DNA of 13,037 bases. It comes from Baffinella frigidus (Eukaryota > Cryptophyceae > Cryptomonadales > Baffinellaceae). The DNA lies in NCBI GenBank assembly GCA_026770585.1, contig MU646607.1, forward strand, positions 172,781 through 185,817, written 5' to 3'. The position numbers were made by a program, and so were the translations under genes. The notes beneath the pieces were generated by a model. That model was not told the origin of the DNA. It worked only from the letters and a program-made list of their open reading frames with translations, and did not search any database. Shown here in pieces: positions 1 through 9,000 of the stretch (the first letter of the stretch is position 1; each line of letters starts with the position of its first letter).

Positions 1-8
1 CCCTCCAG

Positions 9-86
9 GTGGAGAAGTTGCTGACAAACACAAACGCATACATCCGCAAGAAGGCCGTCCTGGCCCTCCTCCGCATCCTCCGCAAG
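9..86 (+). CDS. AP1G1: gamma-adaptin exon 1 of window
   Basis: Encodes 26 residues beginning VEKLLTNTNAYIRKKA and ending RILRK, the helix pair that reads EVEKLL...LRKKAAL...IRKV in animal and plant gamma-adaptins. The start is placed after the acceptor CTCCAG because family similarity begins at the valine; a slightly earlier start (two extra codons, Leu-Gln) cannot be excluded at the window edge. The donor is AAG|GTGTCC, phase 0. Confidence 0.88.
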
Positions 87-3000
87 GTGTCCTAAACCCT
101 AAATGACCCTTGCGCAAGGTGCTCGTTCCATCGACGAAGTGCCATTAATTAATTAATCAATCATGCCATTAATTAATTAATTACGCAATTAGATTATTTC
201 CATCACCCTAAACCCTAAACCCTGAACCTTGCGCAAGGTTCGTTCCATCGATTACGTGCCGTCGAATCATTAATTACTTAATTAAGCAACCAATCAATTT
301 TTTATCAGCCTGCCTGGATTTCGCAAGGATGCATACGTTCCTTCACGCTGTACAGTCTTTGTTCAATTTCAATTTATCCTAAATTGAAATTGCCCATAAT
401 TTAATGATTAAATTAAATGTTTAATGAAACACAAGTTTTGACGGTACTCGGCCTGGCTGGCGCAGTGCCCATTTACCCCCGTTTAGGTTAAACCCTCAGC
501 CTTAGACCCTCAACCCTAAACCCTAAACCCCAAAACCAAAACCCCAAACCCGAGACCCTAAACTCCAAACAGTGTCCCGACATGGTGGAACACTACCCGG
601 AGAAGATCACGAAAATCACTCGCTGTCCGACCGCAACCACGGCGTCCCCGTCTGGACGCTCAACCATAAACCATACTACCATAAAACCATACAACCAAAA
701 ATCCTAAACCCTGTTTTTGACCGTATGCGGCGTGGCTGGCGCAGTGTCCCTACTTTCAAAGCGTTTAGGGTTCAACCCCAAGCCTTAAACCCTCAACGCC
801 TGAACCCTATTGTGCGCAGTGTCCGGACATGGTGGAGCACTACCTCGAGAAGATCACGAAAATTACTCTCTCTGTTGTGTTGTGTTGTGTTGTGTTGTGT
901 TGTGTTGTGTTGTGTTGAGGTACTCTAGAATACGGTGGCACCAGGCGGCATGGATTCTGTTCCTGACTGGGCCTGGCTGGAGCAGTGTCCCGACATGGTG
1001 GAGCACTACCTCGAGAAGATCACGTCGCTGCTGTCCGACCGCAACCACGGCGTCCTCGTTGGAACCCTCGCCATGCTCATCGAGGTGCGTTTCGTGGTTA
1101 GGGCTTGGTGTTCGGGTTGCAGGGGTCGGGGGTCGGGGTGTAGTGTAGAGATGTGGGGTTAGGGGTTCGGGGTGTGGTGTAGGGGTGTGGGGTGTGGGGT
1201 GTGGGGTTAGATTTTGGGGTTAGTGGTGCTATGTTACGGTTTATGGGTTACGTTGGAGGGTTTGGGGGGGGGGGGCACCCGGAGTGTAGAGGTGGAACAC
1301 TTCCTCGAGAAAATCACCTGGGTTAGGGTTGGGGGGTTGGAGGGTTGGAGGGTTGGCGAGGGCTGCTGTCGGACCGCAACCACTTACTGTTGACTTCCCG
1401 GACACGTTAATAGCGGCGCAACCTATAATTAGTTTTGTAAAGCGGCTCGATCTGGTATAAATTATAAAACAAGGTCCATTTAAAACTAAAAAGGGCTCCA
1501 ATTCTTTTTTAAACGAGGTCTGGTTTTATAATTTGTACCAGGAACGAGTTACTTTACAAAACTAATTCTAGGTTGCGAGTCTATGAACGTGTTGACCTTC
1601 CACGGCGTCCTCGTCGGAACCCTCGCCATACTTATCAAGGTACGCCTCGAGTACCCGCTCCGCAATTCCCACATCACAGATTGTGTTTAGGGTGTACACG
1701 TCATCTAAACAAAAATCTAAGATTGGAATTGTAACCGTGGACACCACACCAGGTGTGCGAGGTGGGCCCTAAACTCTAATCCGCAAACCCCAAACCCCAA
1801 ACCCCAAATCAGGTGTGCGAACCCCAGCCCGAAGTGGTGCCCTCGTTCCGGGCGTGTCCTAAACCCCAAAGAATAGAACCCTAAACACTGAATAACAACA
1901 AACTCCACACCCAAAACTGGTGTGTGAGACACAGCCGGAGGTGGTATCCTCGTTCCGCGCCCAAATTCCTCAACCTGCAACCCACACCCCAAACCCCAAA
2001 CCCCAAACCCTACACCAGGTGTGCGAGACGCAGCCTGAAGTGGTGCCATCGTTCCGCGCCTCTCTCTCACCCCAACCCTTAAACCCCCAAGTCCAACCCC
2101 CAGACCCCAGACCCCTGACCCTAAACCCCAAACCCTGACTCCAGAACTCTAACAAAATCAAACGTATAAACCCCAAACCCTACACCAGGTGTGCGAGACG
2201 CAGCCGGAGGTGGTGGCGTCGTTCCGGGCGTACCCTAACCCCCACAGGATAGAACCCTAAACGCTGAATAACAACCCCCAAACCCCAAACCAGGTGTGTG
2301 AGACACAGCCTGAGGTGGTGCCCTCATTCCGCGCATCTCTCACACCCCAAAGAATAGAACCCTAAACAATAATTAAAAAACCCTAAACCCGAAATCAGGT
2401 GTGCGAGACACAGCCGGAGGTGGTGCCCTCGTTCCGGGCGTGTGCGCCGCAGCTACTCAAGATGCTCAAGAACCTCGTCCTCTCTGGGTACCAAACCCCA
2501 ACTAAACCCTAACCCCTAACACCTAACCCCTACCCCGAGAAACCCCCTGATCCCTAAACCCTGAAGGCGGGGTTGAAGTGGTAGGGTTCAGGGGTTAGGT
2601 AAGTTTAGGGTTAGGGCGGGTCTGAAGTGGAAGGGTTCAGGGGTGAGGTAAGTTCAGGGTTAGGGTTTAGGGGTTGAGAGTTGAGGGTTTAGGGGTTAGG
2701 GGTTGAGGGTCAGTGAGACGCAGGCGGATGTGGTGGCGTCGTTCCGGGCGTGTGCGCCGCAGCTACTCAAGATGCTCAAGAATCTCGTTCTCTCTGGGTA
2801 CCACACCCTGACCCCTGACTGCGGGTTGAGGGTTGTAGGGGTTTTGGGTTGGGAGTTTGGGGGTTGTTGTTTCGGGCTTGAGGTGAGGGGTGAGGGGTTG
2901 AGGTTCAGGTTTCAGGGATGTCTGGGTACGGGCGGGTTTAGGGTGTGTTGGGGGGTTGAGGTCTAAACCCCAAACCCTAAACCCTAACCTAAACCCTACA

Positions 3001-6000
3001 ACCTAAACCCTAAACCTAAACCCTAAACCTAAACCAGGTATGCTCCGGAGCACGACGTGTCGGGGATCACCGACCCTTTCGTCCAGGCAACCCTAAACCC
3101 TAAACCCTAAACCCTAAACCCTAAACCCTAAACCCTGAACCCTGAACCCTAAAGCCAAACCAAAAACCCTGCGCCGTAAACCCTAAACCCTAAACCCTCA
3201 ACCCTAAAACCTGAAACCTACACCATACACCCTACACCCTACATCCTACACCCTACACCCTAGCCCCTAGCCCCCCAGCGCCCCCTCCCTGCCACAGAGA
3301 CTGGTCTAGGACGGGTCCGCTTCAACAATGTTTGCATGAAATTCCGATGTTACTTATCTGCGGTCAGGTGAAGAACCCCAAATCCTTAACCTCAAACCCT
3401 AAACCCTAAACCTGAACCCGAACCCCGACTGAAACCCTAAACCCGAAACCAGGTGACGATTCTGCGGGCGCTGCGGATCCGGGCAGCAGTTGACTGAATC
3501 GGGCTGTTTTTGTACCAGGACACGCGCAGGCTCTGTACCACAAAATACTGAGATTAGTCTCGAGATTAACCCTGGCTGTTTTGTACCGAGTCGCGTCCGT
3601 AAAAAGACGCGTTTCGTACCAGGGCATGCTGAGATTAGTCATCTGCAGGTGAAGATTCAGGGTCCGGGCAGCAGTTGACTGAACCGGGCTGTTTTTGTAC
3701 CAGGACACGCGCAGGCTCTGTACCAGGAACTGCTGAGATGAGTCTCCTGCTTTCAGGTAAAGATTCTGCGCGAGCTGCGGATTCTGGCCGCGGGGGACAA
3801 TTGGACTTCGGAGGCAGTTGACTAAACTGTGCTTTTTTGTACCGAGTCGCGTCCGTAAAAGACGTGTTTTGTACCAGGAAATGCTGAGATTGGACTCCTG
3901 CTTTCAGGTGAAGATTCTGCGGGCGCTGCGGATTCTGGCCGCGGGGAACAAGGGGACCTCCGAAGCCATCGCGGACCTTCTGGCCCAGGTTGAGTGTTGA
4001 GAGTTGGGGATTCGTGTTTGGGGATTGTGGGATTGTGGGGTTATGGTTTGGGGTGCGTGGGATAAGGCGACGTCGGAGGCGATTGCGGACCTTCTCGCGC
4101 AGGTTTTGGGTGTAGGGGTGCAGGGTGTAGGGGTGTGGGGGTTGTGGGCTTCATGGGCAGGGGTTGGTGTTTAGGGTTTGCGGCTTGGGGTGTGGGGTTT
4201 AGGGGGTAGGCGCCCGCAGCAGAGGAGGATCGATCTAGAAGGTGGGGGGGATAAGGGGTCAACCCCAAACCCGAAACCCGAAACCCGAAAAGATTCTGCG
4301 GGCGCTGCGGATTCTGGCCGCGGGGGATAAGGGCACCTCGGAAGCCATCGCGGACCTCCTCGCGCAGATTCTGGGTGTAGAATTTTGGAGGTTCGGGGGT
4401 TGGGGGTTAGGGGTAAGGGGTTGGGGGTTTGGGTTTGGCGGATTCTGGCCGCGGGGTATAAAGGGACCTCCGAGGCGATCTCATAGGAAAATGGTTTTGA
4501 TTTAAAATTTTCTGGCAATGAAATTCACTACACAGAATGATTTTTACTAGTAATATTAAAGCATTTGTGTAGTAATTTTCATTGAATTCAAAACTTTGAA
4601 ATTGAAACCGTTTCCCCATGAGATCGCAGACCTTCTGGCGCAGGCACGTTTTGGGTGTTGGGGGTTAGGGGGTTGGCGTTTGGGTCGTAGGGGTTAGGGT
4701 TTGTAGTGGGGGGGGTAAGGGGACGTCAGAGGCGGTTGCGGACCTTCTCGCGCAGGCACGTTTTGGGTTAGGGTTTAGAATTTGGGGATTTAGGGGTTAG
4801 GGTTTGGGGTGGGGGGGATAAGGGGACGTCGGAGGCGATCGCAGTCTGGCGCAGGTTGAGGGTTTTGGAGGTTAGAGGGTTGTCGTTTGAGGTGTAGGGG
4901 TTCGGGGATGATAAGACCCCAACAGAGAGAATGGGGTGAGATGCTGTTAGGTTTAGGGTCTAGGGTTTAGGGTTCAGGGTGCAGAGTGTAGGCTCGAGGG
5001 ATCAGGGTCCAGGGTTTAGGTACCAAGATGCCCTTACATCCGAGGCCATTGCGATCCTACCTTCCTGGGTCATATTCCCCAACCCTCAACCCCACCACCT
5101 GAGCCTAAACCACAATCCCTAAGCCCTGCACCCCGCACCCTTGCGCCATTGCGATGTTACACGCACCACCAGCGGCGCCCAAACCCCAAACCATGGCATG
5201 AAGGGTTTTCGTGGGCGCCCAAACCCCAAACCCTGAACCCTGACCCCTGCGCCCCACACCCTGAACCTGAACCCTGCGCCCCAAACCCTGAACCCTGCAC
5301 CTTGCAACCCAAATCCTAAATTCTAAACCCTGAACCCCAAACCCTAAACCCTAAACCCTAAACCCTAAACCCCAAACCCTCAACTCTCGACCCTAAACCC
5401 TAAACCCTAACCCAGGTCGCGACAAACACAGAATCGGCCAAGAACGCAGGCAACGCAATCCTCTACGAATGCGTACGCCCCGAACCCCAAACCCTACAAA
5501 CCCTTGTAAACCCTGGACCCAAACCCCACACCCCAAACTCTATAAGCCTATAAACCCTAAATCCTGAATCCTGAACGCTGCATCCTGAACCCTAAACCCT
5601 AAACCCTAAACCCCAAAGCCCAAAGCCCGTAAAGCCTACAAACCCTAAACCCCACACCCCATAAACCCTGTAAACCGTACACCCCCAACCCCAAACCTTA
5701 ACCCCAAAACCTCAACTCTACACCCGAAACCCTACATCCCAAAACCTGAATCCTAAACCCTAAACCCTAAACCCTAAACCCGAAACCCGAAACCAGGTGC
5801 TGACGATCGTGGGCATCGAGGCAGACTCCGGCCTGCGCGTCCTCGCGGTAACCCGAAGCCCGAAGCCCGAAGCCCGAAATCCGAAACCCGAAGCCCGGAA
5901 CCCGAAGCCCGAAATCCGAAACCCGAAGCCCGGAACCCGAAGCCCGAAATCCGAAACCCGAAACCCGAAGCCCGAAACCCGAGCCCCGAAACCCAACCCA

Positions 6001-9000
6001 CCCAAAACCTGAACCCTGGACCATAAATCCTGAACTCTGAACCCGAAACCCTGAACCCGAAACCTGAAACCCGTCACACGAAACGGTGCTGACGATCGTG
6101 GGCATCGAGGCAGACTCCGGCCTGCGCGTCCTCGCGGTAACCCGAAGCCCGAAACCCGAAGCCCGAAACCCGAAACCCGAAACCCGAAAGTCTGAACCTG
6201 AACCTTACACCCTAAATCCCAACCCTAAACCCTACACCTTACGCCCTACACCCTAAACCCGTAACCCTAAACCCGTAACCCTAAACCTTAAATCCTCACC
6301 TTAAGTCCTCACCTTAAACCCTAACACCTTCAACCCTAACACCCTATCACCCTAAGTTGAATAGTAAAACTCCTTTCGACTGAAGGCTACTCATCTGGCA
6401 TACTCAACCCTCAACTCTAACCCAGGTGAACATCCTGGGGTGATTCCTCCTCAGCAGAGACAACAACATGCCCCCGAAACCTGAAACCCTAACCCTGACT
6501 CTAACCCTAACCCCTGTTTCGTCCAAATTCGATGGAACTGGGGGTAAAATTCTGACTTTTTCAACCATCCTTCCGCCGCGGCAGGTGAACATCCTGGGGC
6601 GATTCCTGCTCAACAGAGACAACAACATCCGCTACGTTGGCCTCAACACCCTCGCACAGGTAGCCCTCAACCTTTAGCGGTGAGGGTTTACCCTAAACCC
6701 TAGCCCCTAAACCCCTAAACCCCTAAACCCCTCAACCCCTCAACCCCTAAACCTGACCGCTAAATCCCAAACCCTAATCTCTCCCTAAACCCTAAACCCT
6801 AAACCCTAAACCCTGAACCCCAACCGCCAAACCCCACACCCCACCCCCCACACCCCACCCCCAAATCCCACACCCCAAACCCCAAACCCCAAACCCAACA
6901 CCCCAAACCCTAAACTCACACCCCAAACCCCACACCCCAAACCCCAAACCCCAACCCCCAACCCCCAAACCCCAAACCCATAAACCCTACACCGCACGCA
7001 GGTCGCAGGGGCGGACCTGAAAGCGATCCAGCGCCACCGCGGCACCGGTATGCCTCTAAACCCTAAACTCTCAACCCTAAACCCTAAACCATAAACCATA
7101 AACCATAAACCCTAAACCATAAACCCTCTCACTCAATGATCGAACCATCTTCAAACATCTGCAGGGAAGGGTTGAGTGTTTAGGGTGCAAATTCGGACAG
7201 CCACCGCGGAACCGGTATGCCTCTCACCCTTTCACTTTCACACAGCGGACTTCGAAGGGATTTTGAATAACCCCTAAGCGACAAGACCTAGGACCCAACG
7301 GTAGGCAACCCGTAGGGGCATAGGGGGGGGGGCTTCAAGCCATTCAGCGCCACCGCGGAACCGGTCAGCATCCCAGCCACGCCAGAGGGCTAGTAACATC
7401 CACTTTTGACATCTTTCAGGGGACATCCTTTGAATACTTAACGACGTCAGATCCGACTTGGATAAGGCGTCGGTTTCTCTCGAGGCCTCTGGCGTGGAGG
7501 GGCTGAGTGTTCAGGGTGTAGGGTTTCACCCTACAAACTGAACCGCCCTCCCTCTCAGCGATCGAAACATCTTTAAAAATCTTCAGTGAAGACAAATCGA
7601 TCGTTTACACCCCGCACCCTCAACCCTGAAACATAAACCCTGACCAAAAAAATCCGAATTTGTACGCGGGCGCGCCGGTTTGATGGTTTAGGATTTAGGG
7701 ATGAGGGTTTAGGGTGCAAATCGACCTAGCGGCGGTCTAGCTGTGGACTGTGTCAAGGACCCGGACATCTGACGCTGTTTGTTCTGACTTTAATCTCTGA
7801 ATCTCCCCCACAGTGGTGGACTGCCTATTTCAGGCCCCCTCTCCCGACTTTTCACGCCCCTTCCTACCCCCCTTTCCAGTGGTGGACATCTAACGCCCCC
7901 TCCTACCCCCCATTTTTCAGTGGTGGACTGCCTCAAGGATCCGGACATCTCAATCCGGCGGCGGGCACTCGACCTCGTGTACCTCCTCTGACATTTAACG
8001 CTCCCTTTTCTAACATTTCACGCTCCCTCTTCTAACATCCGACGACCCCTCAGCTAACATGCAACGCTCCCTTCTTTGGCATCTCTGACATCTCACGCCC
8101 TGTTCAGTGGTGGACTGCCTCAAGGATCCGGACATCTCAATCCGGCGGCGGGCACTCGACTTGGTCTACCTCCTCGTCAATGGCACCAACGTCAAGCCCC
8201 TCCCTAAACCCTGAACCCTGAACCCTGAACCCTGAACCCTAAAAGCTAAACCCTGAACCCTAAAATCTAAACCCCAAACCCTAAAACCTAAACCCTAAAC
8301 CCTACACCTTTAACACAAAACCCGAAACCCTAAACCCTGAACCCTATACCCTAAACCCTAAACCCTGACCCCAAAACCCCTCAACCCCAAACCCGAAACC
8401 CGAAACCCGAAAGCAGGTCAAGCCTCTCGTCAACGAGCTGCTCGCCTACCTCGCAGGTAGTGCTTCCCGAAACCTGAAACCCTAAACCCTGAACCCCAAA
8501 CCCTAAACCCTAAACCCTAAACCCTAAACCCTAAACCCTAAACCCTAGATCCTAAACCCTAAACCCAGAACCTGAACCCTGAACCCTGAACCCTAAACCC
8601 TAATCCCTAATCCCGAAGCCCCAACCCCTAAACCCCGCACCGCAAACCCGAAACCCTAACCCCTAACCCTACATCCCTGAACCTGAACCCTCGTACAAAT
8701 ACGCCACCCCAAACCCCAAAACCCAAAACCCCAAAAAACCCAAAACCCCAAAACCCAAACCCCAAACCCGAAACCTGAAACAGGCGCGGATGTGGAGTTC
8801 AAGGAGGACCTCACCTCCAAGATCTGCTCCCTCGTCGCGAAGCAGGTTATGAACCTCACCTCACGGGGTATAAATGTGTTTTAAAATGTGCGCCGTGGTA
8901 CTGTTTACAATCTAAAAGAACGCTTCTTTGAACCGAACATTAGATTCTATTTCGCAAGGCGTCCATCTAAAGGGTTTCTGGTACAAAACCAGCAATTTTA

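Larger units (their letters stand above)
87..985 (+). repeat. intron 1: AT-rich segment, exon 2 copies, telomere-like DNA
   Basis: Donor GTGTCC, acceptor GAGCAG. The first part (about 100-440) is AT-rich with TTAA runs and a ~70-bp imperfect direct repeat (about 104-170 and 223-296) starting at the palindrome CCTTGCGCAAGG. The rest holds degenerate CCCTAAA repeats (about 485-560, 660-720, 770-810), decayed copies of exon 2, and a pentanucleotide microsatellite. Confidence 0.8.
1085..2398 (+). repeat. intron 2: G-rich repeat, split exon 2 copy, exon 3 half-copy array
   Basis: Begins with G-rich drifted repeats (GGGGTGTGGGGT type, to about 1280, including a run of 12 G at 1264-1275). A broken exon 2 copy (1285-1639) carries a MITE-like insertion. 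From 1750 the strand bias switches to C-rich (CCCCAAA, CCCTAAA) with six partial exon 3 copies. Confidence 0.8.
3087..3907 (+). repeat. intron 4: telomere-like DNA, then three exon 5 leading copies
   Basis: GC donor. 3087-3270 is CCCTAAA-type with a pure array. 3290-3370 holds a short unique stretch. 3453-3907 is a non-telomeric tandem array whose units consist of an exon 5 start plus spacer containing TTTTTGTACC, CGAGTCGCGTCCGTAAAA and TGCTGAGATT motifs, each ending in an acceptor. Confidence 0.8.
3989..5415 (+). repeat. intron 5: G-rich repeats with trailing exon 5 copies, then C-rich repeats
   Basis: From the donor to about 5020 the sense strand is G-rich (TTGGGGGTTAGGG forms) and holds five or more exon 5 copies. 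From about 5075 to the acceptor it is C-rich, with CCCTGAACCCTGCGCC forms and four perfect CCCTAAA units at 5342-5369. A 216-bp stretch around 4860-5075 is mixed. Confidence 0.8.
5848..6584 (+). repeat. intron 7: CCCGAAA/CCCGAAG arrays, exon 7 and exon 8 copies
   Basis: 5848-5995 is a dense array of CCCGAAA, CCCGAAG and CCCGGAA heptamers, repeated after the exon 7 copy at 6139-6190, with CCCTAAA forms beyond. Exon 7 (6086-6136) and exon 8 (6426-6469) copies sit in it. The last ~70 bp before exon 8 are non-repetitive and pyrimidine-rich. Confidence 0.85.
7855..8101 (+). repeat. GACATCT-ACGCCCCCTC satellite, intron 9 block
   Basis: Irregular units of about 20-27 bp with core GACATCTGACGCCCCCTC (variants TAACATTTCACGCTCCC), interrupted by exon 10 copies. 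The same family fills much of intron 12. Confidence 0.8.
7048..8107 (+). repeat. intron 9: exon 9 trailing copies, unique segments, satellite with exon 10 leading copies
   Basis: Less telomere-like than other introns. 7130-7180 and 7549-7600 are imperfect direct repeats (GATCGAA-CATCTT core). 7377-7497 is bounded by 12-bp inverted repeats. From about 7770 the intron consists of GACATCT-ACGCCCCCTC satellite interleaved with exon 10 starts. Confidence 0.75.

Noticed and set aside
572-1162. Plus-strand frames starting at ATG codons in the exon 2 copies
   Set aside because: They run through exon fragments into microsatellite or intron and do not match the gamma-adaptin frame beyond the copied part.
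1753-2335. Regularly spaced repeats resembling a CRISPR array
   Set aside because: The repeated units are exon 3 fragments with acceptors and the spacers are telomere-like; the gene is eukaryotic and no cas gene is present.
3091-3132. A true chromosome end
   Set aside because: The pure arrays are only 4-6 units, interrupted, found in both orientations and followed by in-frame exons, so they are interstitial.
5760-6105. Overlapping minus-strand frames reading GFRVSGFGFR repeats
   Set aside because: Antisense translation of CCCGAAA heptamers; three frames are open at once, which is a sign of repeat and not of coding.
5797-6136. Mutually exclusive or doubly included exon 7 copies
   Set aside because: The second copy has no AG acceptor and codes for the identical peptide, so alternative use would gain nothing and double use would repeat a conserved helix.
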